From: Burkholderia pyrrocinia
GTDB lineage: Bacteria > Pseudomonadota > Gammaproteobacteria > Burkholderiales > Burkholderiaceae
Assembly: GCF_001028665.1 (NCBI RefSeq)
Contig: NZ_CP011504.1
Location: forward strand, 1,922,001 to 1,986,000
Length of the DNA stretch: 64,000 bases
Direction: 5' to 3'
Part shown: positions 56,307-64,000 of the stretch, in pieces
How the letters are laid out: each line of letters begins with the position of its first letter
Numbering within the stretch: the stretch's first letter is position 1
Position numbers and translations under genes: made by a program
The notes under the pieces: generated by a model
Seen by the model: the letters and a program-made list of their open reading frames with translations, nothing else
The model's database searches: none
What the model was told of the DNA's origin: nothing

Positions 56307-56327
56307 CTATCTTCGTATAGAAGATAG
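56307..56327. promoter_or_regulatory. 8-5-8 inverted repeat in the MHS/gabT divergent promoter
   Basis: CTATCTTC-GTATA-GAAGATAG is a perfect inverted repeat in the 263-bp divergent region. It differs from the CCTA-N7-TAGG motif 37 bp away and may be a second operator or the site of another regulator. Confidence 0.5.
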
Positions 56328-56363
56328 GATAAGGCTCGATAAAACGGAAGCAGGATAATGATT

Positions 56364-56382
56364 TTCCTACTTTTAGTAGGTA
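56364..56382. promoter_or_regulatory. CCTA-N7-TAGG motif ahead of gabT
   Basis: TTCCTACTTTTAGTAGGTA contains the palindrome CCTACT-TTT-AGTAGG, 54 bp before the gabT start. Nearly identical to the motif ahead of the permease at 37877-37895. Candidate PucR operator. Confidence 0.6.
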
Positions 56383-56435
56383 TTCGTCCGGGTTCTGGCT
56401 TCCTACCATGAGCGCATTCCAAGGAGGTGAAGCTC

Positions 56436-57737
56436 ATGAGCAGTCGAGAACTGAATGCGACCAGCGAACTGGCCGCGATGCGCCAATCGTACGTGGCACG
56501 CGGCGTGGCAACCGCGCATCCCATTTTTGCCCGGCGTGCGGCTGGCGCTTACCTGTGGGACGAGGAAGGCCGGAAATACCTGGATTTCGTCGGTGGCATC
56601 GGCGTGCTGAACGTCGGCCACAATCATCCGGCTGTAGTTGCCGCGGTCCAGCAGCAACTGGAGTCGTTTTCGCACGTGTGTTTCCAGGTGGCCGGCTACG
56701 AGCCGTACGTTCGTCTCGCAGCGCGCCTGTCCGAGCTTGTTGCTCCGGGCCAGGGCTACAAGGCTGCGTTCTTCACGACGGGTGCCGAAGCTGTCGAGAA
56801 CGCTATCAAGATCGCTCGCGGGTACACGAACCGACCCGGCGTCATTGCGTTCCGTGGAGGCTTCCACGGCCGAACGCTGATGGGTATGACGCTGACCGGT
56901 ATGAGCGCACCGTACAAGCAGAATTTCGGCCCGTTTGCGCCGGATGTTTACCACGCACCGTATCCCAACGCGTATCACGGTGTGTCGTCGGACGACGCGC
57001 TGGCCGCACTCGAGCAGATCTTCGCAACGCAAATTGCAGCGGATCGCGTCGCTGCAATCATTCTCGAGCCGGTGCAGGGTGATGGCGGTTTCCTCGCAGC
57101 GCCGCCCGAGTTCATGCAGGCACTGCGTGCGCTGACGCAAAAGCACGGAATCGTGCTGATCGCGGACGAGATTCAAACCGGCTTCGGTCGTACGGGCCAG
57201 ATGTTCGGCTTCCAGCATTCCGGCATCCAGCCGGACCTCGTTACGGTTGCAAAGAGCCTTGCGGGCGGTCTGCCGATCTCGGGTGTCGTCGGCCGTGCAG
57301 AAATCGTCGATGCTCCGTCGCCCGGTGGCCTCGGTGGCACGTATGGTGGCAATCCGCTTGGTTGCGCAGCTGCGAATGCAGTACTGGACGTGTTCGAGCG
57401 TGAAAACTTGCTGGAGCGCAGCCGGGAGATCGGCGCACAACTGCGTGAAGGACTTCTGGAAATCTCCGAGGTTCACGAAGAAATGGGCGAGGTGCGTCAA
57501 ACCGGCGCGATGGTGGCGGTCGAGTTCGTGACCGACCGTCGGACGAAGGCACCGGAAGCCGCTCTCACGCAGCGTGTTCTCGATGCGGCGCGCGAGGAAG
57601 GCCTGCTGATCATCAAGTGCGGCGTCGAGCGCAACGTGGTTCGCTTCCTTGCGCCTCTCACGACATCGACTCAAGATGTGGCTGACGCGCTGGCGATGTT
57701 CGGGCGTGCTGTCGCTGCAGCGAAGCGTTCTGCCTGA
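56436..57737 (+). CDS. gabT: 4-aminobutyrate aminotransferase (GabT-like)
   Basis: 433-aa class III PLP aminotransferase. GAYLWDEEGRKYLDFVGGIGVLNVGHNHP, FFTTGAEAVENAIKIAR, RGGFHGRTLMGMTLTG, LIADEIQTGFGRTG and PLP lysine in TVAKSLAGGLPISGVVG match GabT/GoaG closely. It converts GABA plus 2-oxoglutarate to succinate semialdehyde plus glutamate. AAGGAGG at 56421-56427 supports ATG 56436 over GTG 56427. First gene of a five-gene operon. Confidence 0.92.
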   Translation: MSSRELNATSELAAMRQSYVARGVATAHPIFARRAAGAYLWDEEGRKYLDFVGGIGVLNVGHNHPAVVAAVQQQLESFSHVCFQVAGYEPYVRLAARLSELVAPGQGYKAAFFTTGAEAVENAIKIARGYTNRPGVIAFRGGFHGRTLMGMTLTGMSAPYKQNFGPFAPDVYHAPYPNAYHGVSSDDALAALEQIFATQIAADRVAAIILEPVQGDGGFLAAPPEFMQALRALTQKHGIVLIADEIQTGFGRTGQMFGFQHSGIQPDLVTVAKSLAGGLPISGVVGRAEIVDAPSPGGLGGTYGGNPLGCAAANAVLDVFERENLLERSREIGAQLREGLLEISEVHEEMGEVRQTGAMVAVEFVTDRRTKAPEAALTQRVLDAAREEGLLIIKCGVERNVVRFLAPLTTSTQDVADALAMFGRAVAAAKRSA

Positions 57738-57740
57738 ACC

Positions 57741-59198
57741 ATGCGTGAAATGCACACCCGTGGGGTGATCCCCAGATGGCAGGCACGTCTCGCGGGTGTG
57801 CTGGACCAGGGTTCCGCGACTTTTCAGGTCACGAACCCCGCCAATGGGCATGTCATCGCGCAAGTATCGGCATGTCGACGACAGCACGTACTCCTCGCGC
57901 TAGAGGCGGCGTGCAGTGTCGAAAATGCCTTGCGTGATGTCGACTCGAAAACGAAGACCGCGTTGCTCAGAACCTGGGCCGCAAAGTTGAGTCACGAGGC
58001 TGATCGCGTCGCGACCACCGTGACGCTCGAGACCGGTAAGCCAATCAGTGAAGCTCGACGCGAAGTTCGCGCGGCGATTAGCGTGATCGAAAGTTACGCG
58101 GCGGCGAGCAGCCAGTCGAAGGTATCGGCAGTCATCGAGCATCGCGACGAATGGCAGCTGAAGCGGCAGTTGCGAGCTATCGGCCCGGTCGTTGCAATTA
58201 CCAACTGGTGTCAGCCGGTGCTGACCGTCGTGCGAAGAGTCGTGCCGGCGCTCGTTGCCGGGTGTCCCGTGATTCTGAAGCCGTCGTCACGTACGCCGCT
58301 GAGCGCATTGACGATTGCGAGCTTGTGGAGCGATGCGGGTGGTCCTGACGGAAGCCTGCAGGTGTTGACGACAGACGATCCGTTAGCGGCCACCGACGTG
58401 TGTCTGGCTGATACGCGCGTTGCGATGGTCTCGTTTACCGGTAGCCGGGATGTCGGTCTGCATCTGGCGCGTATGTGTGCCGATGTCCGTCGAGACACAT
58501 CTCTGGAAGTAGACGGGCAGATGCCATTCATCGTGTTGGCCGATGCGGACGTTGAGCGTGCTGCCGACGCGCTCATCGAAGTCACGTTCATGCGCAATTC
58601 TGGCCAGGACTGTACGAGCGCGAACCGCATTTACGTCGACGAACGCATCGCGAGGCAATTCGTGAGTGCCATCGCGGCACGTGCGTCCGAACTGAAATGC
58701 GGGGATCCGTTGGACGAGCGGACCAAGATTGGCCCTCTGATCGATAGCCTGACGCTTACGATTATCGAGGAGCAGATCGAGGACTCCGTGGCGGACGGCG
58801 CAATTGTCGTTGCTGGCGGTAAGCGTCTGGGCGGCCTTTATTTTGCTCCCACCGTCCTCGATCGCGTGCGGCCTGGCATGCGGGCAGTCGAAGACGCACA
58901 TGCCGGGCCTCTTCTACCCGTGTTGAGATTTACGGAATCTGACGAGTTGCTCGAAATGACCTCATCCAACCGAAGGGGGCAATCCGCATGGATTTGGACC
59001 GACGATGACGGTGCTGCACACCGCTTGGCGTGCAGACTGGGATATCAGCACGTCTGGATCAACGATGCGGGAGAGACATACCCGGACAGACCGGCGACCA
59101 GCGTTGCTTGGGGCGATATGGGAGATGCGGCGCGCTATGTGAGGTCGGTAACGATTGCTTCGAGCGCTTGTGTAACTGAAACGAAGCGAGAAAAATGA
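57741..59198 (+). CDS. Aldehyde dehydrogenase family protein
   Basis: 485-aa NAD(P) aldehyde dehydrogenase, divergent from GabD. Asn in AITNWCQPVL (usual PWNFP), FTGSRDVG, general-base Glu in SLEVDGQMPF and nucleophile Cys in NSGQDCTSANRIYV are retained, but Gly-rich consensus around them is altered (LEVDGQ for LELGGK). It starts 3 bp after gabT and likely oxidises the semialdehyde that GabT makes, or a longer-chain analogue. The unusual residues suggest a different substrate from GabD. Confidence 0.88.
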   Translation: MREMHTRGVIPRWQARLAGVLDQGSATFQVTNPANGHVIAQVSACRRQHVLLALEAACSVENALRDVDSKTKTALLRTWAAKLSHEADRVATTVTLETGKPISEARREVRAAISVIESYAAASSQSKVSAVIEHRDEWQLKRQLRAIGPVVAITNWCQPVLTVVRRVVPALVAGCPVILKPSSRTPLSALTIASLWSDAGGPDGSLQVLTTDDPLAATDVCLADTRVAMVSFTGSRDVGLHLARMCADVRRDTSLEVDGQMPFIVLADADVERAADALIEVTFMRNSGQDCTSANRIYVDERIARQFVSAIAARASELKCGDPLDERTKIGPLIDSLTLTIIEEQIEDSVADGAIVVAGGKRLGGLYFAPTVLDRVRPGMRAVEDAHAGPLLPVLRFTESDELLEMTSSNRRGQSAWIWTDDDGAAHRLACRLGYQHVWINDAGETYPDRPATSVAWGDMGDAARYVRSVTIASSACVTETKREK

Positions 59199-59536
59199 TG
59201 AGTGAAATTTCTGCATATGATGCGTTCAACCAGGTCGACATGCGTGTCGGCAAGGTCGTTCGGGTCGAAATCAATGAAGAGGCGAAGAAGCCGGCGTACA
59301 AGATCTGGATCGATCTCGGTGAACTGGGCGAGCGTACGACGAGTGCTCAGTACACGGCGCTGTATCAGCCGGAGCAACTCGTCGGGAAATCGGTCGTCTG
59401 TGCGGTCAATCTCGGTACGCGTCGAATCGCCGGCTTTAAATCGGAAGTACTGATGCTCGGCGTTGAGCAGACTGAGGGCGCAGTCATTTATCTGACGACC
59501 GAGCGGGATGTTGCACCGGGCACGAAGGTGTTCTGA
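59195..59536 (+). CDS. csaA: CsaA-type tRNA-binding domain protein
   Basis: 113-aa OB-fold protein of the tRNA-binding/CsaA family. VDMRVGKVVRVEINEEAKKPAYKIWIDLG and CAVNLGTRRIAGFKSEVLMLG are diagnostic. In Bacillus CsaA acts as a secretion-related chaperone; its role here is unknown. The start overlaps the aldehyde dehydrogenase stop, so it is co-translated with a catabolic operon, an unexpected place for such a protein. Confidence 0.92.
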   Translation: MMSEISAYDAFNQVDMRVGKVVRVEINEEAKKPAYKIWIDLGELGERTTSAQYTALYQPEQLVGKSVVCAVNLGTRRIAGFKSEVLMLGVEQTEGAVIYLTTERDVAPGTKVF

Positions 59537-59608
59537 CGTCACGTTTCGTGTGGAGATTCGCCGTGTCGCGCGTGCCGCGCCTTGCCTAATACGAGACTGG
59601 GAGCCAAC

Positions 59609-61222
59609 ATGACGGATTCCTCCAGTACCCACATCGAGGTGGGTGAGGAGATGGTGGCAGGCTTTGGCCGAAAAGGGCTCGGGCAACTGCAACCGTCAAC
59701 GACACGGGACCGCGGCGACGGGCCGTTTGCACGGCTCGTCTTACGTGGTGCAACCGTCATTGACGGAACCGGCGCACCCCCGTGGGGACCCGCTGACATT
59801 GTTATCGAAGGCGATCGGATTGCCGCAATTGTCGCCGTAGGTGTGCCGGGTCTGCCGATCAACGACGCGCGACGACCTGCAGCCTGCGAGTCGGAGATCG
59901 ACTGTACCGGCAAATTCATCACGCCAGGTTTTGTCGACAGCCACGCGCACATCGGAACTCCGTTTCACGCGGAGAACGGTCAGATGATGCCGGCCGACTA
60001 CATCTACAAGTTGTGGTTGGCACACGGCGTCACCTCCGTACGCGAAGCGGGCTGCATGAACGGGCTTGCGTGGACGCGCGAGCAAAGAGACGCGGCAGAG
60101 GCGCATCGAATTGCCGCTCCGCGCTTGCATCCGTACGTCTATTTCCCGGCTGTCAACGACTATCTGAAGACCATCTATCGCCCGGACGAGGGGCGGGATT
60201 GGCTGCGAAAAGTACGGGACAAGGGGGCTGAGGGGGTGAAGTTTTTCGGAGCACCGCCTGCGATCATGCAGGCCGCGCTCGACGAATGCGTGAAGCTCGG
60301 GCTGCGAACCTGCTGCCACCATGCGCAACTGTCGGTGGGGCGGATGAATGCCCTGAGAACGGCTAGATGGGGGTTGACCAGCACCGAGCATTCATACGGT
60401 CTTCCCGAGGCGTTATTCGATGGCCGAACACTGCAAGGTTTCGGTGACGAGTACAACTACAACGACGAATATCTCCGATTCGCAACCGCAGGTCAGACGT
60501 TCCTGCAAGCCGCTCGTCCCGGCAGCCAGAAATGGAACGAAGTTCTCGCGGCATTTCTGGAGGTTGGTCATACGTTCGTGCCGACGATGAACGTCTATGA
60601 CACCAATCGGGACCTCATGCGTGCGCGACGAGCTGAATGGCACGATGCATACACGGATAGCACGACGTGGAAGTATTTCCAACCGCAGCGCGGCGGGCAC
60701 GGGGCGTACTTCTATCGATGGTCGGTCAAGAACGAGATTGAATGGCGCGAGAGCTTCCGTATCTGGATGGCGTTCCTGAACGATTACAAGAACCTCGGTG
60801 GTCGTGTATGCGTCGGTAGCGATTCGGGCTTCATGTTCCAGATCTACGGATTCGGCTTCGTTCGTGAACTCGAGTTGCTGCAGGAGGCGGGATTTTCACC
60901 CCTGGAAGTGCTGCGTTCCGCAACCTTGCACGGTGCGGAACTGCTCGGCATCGATGATGACACTGGCACGCTGGAGGTCGGACGGCGTGCGGACTTGCTT
61001 GTGCATGACCAGAACCCGCTGTCGGACTTCAAACTGCTATACGGGACCGGTGCACTGAGGCTGAACGATGAACGTCGCGAGCTGGAGCAACAGCGAGCGC
61101 TGCGGTACACGATCAAGGGTGGCATGGTGTTCGATGTTGCCGAACTGCTCTCGGATGTCCGAGCGATGGTTTCCGAAACCTGGCCGTCCGGCGAGGGGCC
61201 ATTCACAGCCCAGGAAGAGTGA
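59609..61222 (+). CDS. Metal-dependent amidohydrolase
   Basis: 537-aa amidohydrolase-superfamily enzyme. VIDGTGAPPWGPADIVIEGDRIAAI forms the N-terminal beta-sandwich; the metal site is DSHAHIG (HxH), with later His in CCHHAQLS and STEHSYG and catalytic Asp in GSDSGFM; it ends with the C-terminal sandwich GTLEVGRRADLLVHDQNPL. Cyclic amidases, imidazolone hydrolases and acyl-amino-acid hydrolases share this fold. GGGAG precedes ATG 59609. It may release the omega-amino acid for GabT from an amide or lactam (inference). The next gene encodes a metallochaperone. Confidence 0.9.
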   Translation: MTDSSSTHIEVGEEMVAGFGRKGLGQLQPSTTRDRGDGPFARLVLRGATVIDGTGAPPWGPADIVIEGDRIAAIVAVGVPGLPINDARRPAACESEIDCTGKFITPGFVDSHAHIGTPFHAENGQMMPADYIYKLWLAHGVTSVREAGCMNGLAWTREQRDAAEAHRIAAPRLHPYVYFPAVNDYLKTIYRPDEGRDWLRKVRDKGAEGVKFFGAPPAIMQAALDECVKLGLRTCCHHAQLSVGRMNALRTARWGLTSTEHSYGLPEALFDGRTLQGFGDEYNYNDEYLRFATAGQTFLQAARPGSQKWNEVLAAFLEVGHTFVPTMNVYDTNRDLMRARRAEWHDAYTDSTTWKYFQPQRGGHGAYFYRWSVKNEIEWRESFRIWMAFLNDYKNLGGRVCVGSDSGFMFQIYGFGFVRELELLQEAGFSPLEVLRSATLHGAELLGIDDDTGTLEVGRRADLLVHDQNPLSDFKLLYGTGALRLNDERRELEQQRALRYTIKGGMVFDVAELLSDVRAMVSETWPSGEGPFTAQEE

Positions 61223-61227
61223 ATGCG

Positions 61228-62217
61228 ATGAGTGCGCCGACTCAATTGGTGATTCTGGCCGGCATGCTTGGTAGTGGCAAGACGTCGCTGATCGAGGCTC
61301 TGCTTGCTAGCGAAACTGTCGACGTCGCAACGGCGGTGATCGTCAACGAAGTCGGCGCGGTTAACATCGACGGAGCGATACTGTCGCAATCGGCACGTGG
61401 CGCAACGCTGGCGACACTGAGTAACGGGTGTGTTTGTTGCTCTTTGAGCGACGACCTCGTAACGACGATCGACGATTTGGTCTCTACTCGAAAGCTGGCG
61501 TCGCTTCCGCCATTTGAACGCATAGTGCTTGAATGCAGCGGCTTGTCGAAACCCGGACAAGTCGTTCTCGCCCTCAGTCAACTGGCGGCGTTGAGCCTAC
61601 GTGTCCATATCGTCGCGACCTACGATTGCACACGTCCACCTGCTGAGTCCGATGATGCCAACGACGCAATCGCACAGATTGGCGCGGCACACACTATCGT
61701 ACTGACCAAGACGGACTTGGTTGATCACCACCTTCGGTTACTTGCCGCGGATACGGCAAGAGTCCTGAATCCTCTTGCCAGAATCGTCAATGAGCTTTCT
61801 TTCTCGGCCCGTGCGAACGAGTCGTTCCGGCATCTGGACGATCTGACGGGGACCGAGCCACTTCTCATAGACGAGAGTGCGCCAAGACCGCGTGCGCTTC
61901 TGCATCCTCGTGTTCGGGTATATCGCGCCCGGATCGCGTCATGGCCAGACTGGCATGATGTGCTTGACTGGCTCGAGAACGCCGCAGGAACAATGGGGAA
62001 TCGGCTATTGAGAATGAAGGCTATCGTCCCCGGAGGCACGCCGTCACATCAGGTTCTGTTGCAGAGCGTCGGCACGACCTTCGCGGCGCCACGCCAACTT
62101 TCTTCGACAGATGCATTCGAGAATGCGGTGGTCTTCATCGTTCGCGACTTCGCGCTAGATGAGGCCGAGGAAATAGAGTCAGCCTTTCCGGTTGAGTGGA
62201 GCGTGCTGCAGCGTTAG
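61228..62217 (+). CDS. CobW/COG0523 G3E GTPase (metallochaperone)
   Basis: 329-aa G3E GTPase. Walker A AGMLGSGKTSLIEALL, metal-binding GCVCCSL (CXCC), Walker B-like LECSGLSKP, base-recognition TKTD (instead of NKxD) and a C-terminal CobW_C domain (~215-325, LRMKAIVPGG). COG0523 proteins deliver Zn, Co or other metals to client enzymes. AGGAAG supports ATG 61228 rather than GTG 61219. Adjacency and co-transcription make the amidohydrolase the likely client. Confidence 0.9.
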   Translation: MSAPTQLVILAGMLGSGKTSLIEALLASETVDVATAVIVNEVGAVNIDGAILSQSARGATLATLSNGCVCCSLSDDLVTTIDDLVSTRKLASLPPFERIVLECSGLSKPGQVVLALSQLAALSLRVHIVATYDCTRPPAESDDANDAIAQIGAAHTIVLTKTDLVDHHLRLLAADTARVLNPLARIVNELSFSARANESFRHLDDLTGTEPLLIDESAPRPRALLHPRVRVYRARIASWPDWHDVLDWLENAAGTMGNRLLRMKAIVPGGTPSHQVLLQSVGTTFAAPRQLSSTDAFENAVVFIVRDFALDEAEEIESAFPVEWSVLQR

Positions 62218-62392
62218 CTTGCTCCCGGATATTCCAGCGACGAACCTTTCTCGATGTGAAAGCGTGGCCGCTGGAAGATACGACCACGGTCTTCCGGTTA
62301 TAACGTTACGCTGAGGCGGTGTGTACACGCGCTCGAGCGTGAACGACGAGACGGATCATCACGACAACCGCTACGACAATCTCCGACGCTGC
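62218..62392. other. Short intergenic region between convergent genes
   Basis: 175 bp. No clear terminator hairpin found by eye. Confidence 0.4.
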
Positions 62393-63277
62393 CTACTCGG
62401 TGGTTACTCTTTGTGCCGTTGCCGCGGGTCGTGATTTGGCCCGGCCGGTCATAGCAATGGAAATGGTGACTAGCGCAGCCCCCGTCCACGTTAGCGCGGT
62501 GACCGGCTGTTCCTGTTGGGCGCACAGGACAATGGTCGATAGAACGGGAGTCAAGTAGCTGAGCATCGCGACTTTGCCGGGATCGCAACGCTTCATCCCG
62601 TAGTCCCACAGATAGAACGCGGTGCCCATCGGCCCGATGCCCAAGTAAGCCAGTGAAGCCGTCTGTTGCAGTGAAAGACTCGGCCATTGACCCCGTACAG
62701 AGAAAAGGGCAAGGCTGGCGAGACCGGCAACAAGGCAGAACAAGCCGACGGAATGGCTCGAAACCGATTCGTATCGGGGGCCGAGCAGTGAATAGCCAGC
62801 CCAGGCAAAGGCAGATAGCAGGGCCAGCGCATATGCAATGGTTAGCGGTGCGAGTCCCAATGCTGAAGTTGAGCTAGCGGGGTGATGCACGCTGGCGAGG
62901 CAAGCAAGTGCAGCTCCGCCAAATCCGATAAGTATCCCTAGAAGGTGTCGCATTGGCGACGTGTTCGCCCGTCGTGTTGCTGGGGTGAACAGAACGATGA
63001 GCAGTGGCCAGAGATAGTGAATCAGACTCACGCCGACCGGCTCGCCGATCTGCAGGGCGTAGAAATAGAGTGCGTGGTAACCAAACATCGAAGCCGTCCC
63101 AAGCAGCGCCAAGCTGAATGGCATCCGCCATTGTCGGGCCCACGGCAGACCAATGAGGCCACCAATCGTCAGCGCGATTCCATTTACGAGCAGCGTCGGG
63201 ATGTCGTGAAGCGATGCGACGCTCGCGGCCAAGGTACTCCACATCAGTATGGTGATCACGACACCGAAGAGAGCCAT
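62393..63277 (-). CDS. EamA-family (DMT) exporter, YddG-like
   Basis: 294-aa, 10-TM drug/metabolite transporter. ITILMWSTLAASVASL in TM1, IHYLWPLLIVLF, a second EamA repeat (LLSAFAWAGYSLLGPRYE) and LSYLTPVLSTIVL near the end. YddG-type members export aromatic or other amino acids. GGAGAAA precedes ATG 63277. It is divergent from or downstream of a LysR gene and may relieve amino-acid overflow in this locus. Confidence 0.88.
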   Translation of the reverse strand: MALFGVVITILMWSTLAASVASLHDIPTLLVNGIALTIGGLIGLPWARQWRMPFSLALLGTASMFGYHALYFYALQIGEPVGVSLIHYLWPLLIVLFTPATRRANTSPMRHLLGILIGFGGAALACLASVHHPASSTSALGLAPLTIAYALALLSAFAWAGYSLLGPRYESVSSHSVGLFCLVAGLASLALFSVRGQWPSLSLQQTASLAYLGIGPMGTAFYLWDYGMKRCDPGKVAMLSYLTPVLSTIVLCAQQEQPVTALTWTGAALVTISIAMTGRAKSRPAATAQRVTTE

Positions 63278-63477
63278 ATGTTTCTCCAGAAATCCACACA
63301 CTCTGGCACATGGCTTGAGCGAATTCTTCCGAGTTGCAGTAGGAGAAGCCGATGAAAATATCGTAGGAAATGTCGGTCGTCAGATGTGACGTTTGTCCGT
63401 GTAATAAACATCTGGTGACCAGCACTGCCCGGCAGCGCGGATGACAAGGGCAGTGATGCATCAATACGAGCCGGGGG

Positions 63478-64000
63478 CTACGAGCTTTCGCGTTGCCGCT
63501 GCTGACAGTACCGACATTGCCGCATTTCCGATTTTTCGTCTTCAGTGAATGTTCGCCGGGATTGATCGATGTGACGGCACTCGTGGTGCAGCCACTCGCC
63601 GAATCGCTGATAGGTCTTCATGTTGCTGCGCCAGTTAGGCGCGCAGAGGTAGTACCCAAGGGGGCTCTCAAAGCGCTGACCGAACGGCTCGATCAACTGC
63701 CCGCTCGCCAATGCCTCGCTCACGAGGCACGAGGGAACCAGCGCGACACCGAACCCTGAAATGGCTGCCTGGATGATCAGGGTGAAGAGATTGAAACCAG
63801 GGCCGATACGGGCGCTCTTGTGCTCGTCCGTATAGGCAATAAACCAGTCTTCCCAAGCCGACGGGATCTCGTTGTGCTGCAGCAGCGTGCAGTTTTTCAG
63901 GTCGTTGACGTGTTGGATGGCATGCCGGTCTCGATACGCCGGAGAACAGACCACGCTCGTTTCCTTGCCGATCAGATACGTAGCCTCGGCAATCGACCAG
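63478..64000 (-). CDS. LysR-family regulator (3' part only)
   Basis: The window ends inside the gene. The visible 173 codons are a GcvA-type LysR effector domain: EATYLIGKETSVVCSPAY, GPGFNLFTLIIQAAISGFGVALVPSCLVSEAL and RFGEWLHHEC. The C-terminus is unusually rich in Cys/Arg/Gln (CRYCQQRQRESS). Its likely target is the adjacent EamA-type exporter gene, 200 bp downstream on the same strand. Confidence 0.88.
   Translation of the reverse strand, partial: WSIAEATYLIGKETSVVCSPAYRDRHAIQHVNDLKNCTLLQHNEIPSAWEDWFIAYTDEHKSARIGPGFNLFTLIIQAAISGFGVALVPSCLVSEALASGQLIEPFGQRFESPLGYYLCAPNWRSNMKTYQRFGEWLHHECRHIDQSRRTFTEDEKSEMRQCRYCQQRQRESS

Noticed and set aside
56380..56405. TGG-containing segment before gabT as a sigma-54 promoter
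   Set aside because: The GG and GC pairs of the -24/-12 elements are not spaced correctly.

Overview
The window looks like chromosomal DNA of a Burkholderia-group betaproteobacterium. It has high G+C content, dense strand-switching catabolic operons, ECF41, GcvA-LysR, PucR, AraC and Rrf2 regulators, IS21 and IS110 sequences, and a salicylate 5-hydroxylase/anthranilate dioxygenase-type Rieske oxygenase. The assignment rests on gene content and base use only. No rRNA, tRNA or CRISPR array was seen.

Region 1 (1-12.1 kb, very G+C-rich) reads as a specialised-metabolite cluster fed by the shikimate pathway. The left arm (+) holds the end of a DAHP synthase, Rieske oxygenase large and small subunits, a Rieske ferredoxin and a DUF1330 protein. 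The right arm (-) holds an acyl-CoA-dehydrogenase-like flavoprotein fused to an FlK-type hotdog thioesterase, an FMN nitronate-monooxygenase-like enzyme, chorismate mutase/prephenate dehydratase, a shortened DAHP-synthase-like protein without catalytic residues, and shikimate kinase. An outer-membrane factor, HlyD adaptor and EmrB-type exporter follow. Shikimate supply plus ACAD flavoprotein, thioesterase and efflux matches the enzyme set known for tropone/tropolone biosynthesis. I infer a tropolone-type product.

Region 2 (12.6-23 kb) holds an ECF41 sigma factor with a frameshifted cupin gene, a truncated LysR gene, and a GcvA-type LysR followed by an SDR/ACS-transporter/split-transketolase operon. 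After a decayed stretch come an epoxide hydrolase and a divergent Rrf2 regulator with a shared operator-like palindrome.

Region 3 (23.5-36.6 kb) starts with a tautomerase and a PatB/MalY C-S lyase. An electrophile or thiol-stress group follows: an Old Yellow Enzyme with altered active site, a FrnE-like DsbA protein, an AhpD-like protein, TetR, OsmC and an SDR. Three copies of one palindrome link the AhpD, TetR and OsmC promoters. Then come an FAH-family enzyme and an amidase/MFS/MetA-porin/AraC group.

Region 4 (36.6-46.7 kb) holds IS remnants, an amino-acid permease, a D-2-hydroxyacid dehydrogenase, a livK gene split by an intact IS21-family element with 4-bp target duplication, two paralogous HAD dehalogenases and an Lrp regulator.

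Region 5 (47-64 kb) is an omega-amino-acid (GABA-like) catabolic locus: succinate-semialdehyde dehydrogenase, two class III aminotransferases, a large FAD/Fe-S dehydrogenase, a PucR regulator, an MHS transporter, a second aldehyde dehydrogenase, CsaA, a metal-dependent amidohydrolase with a CobW-type metallochaperone, a DMT exporter and a partial LysR. A CCTA-N7-TAGG motif in three promoters suggests that the PucR regulator also controls the permease 15 kb away.
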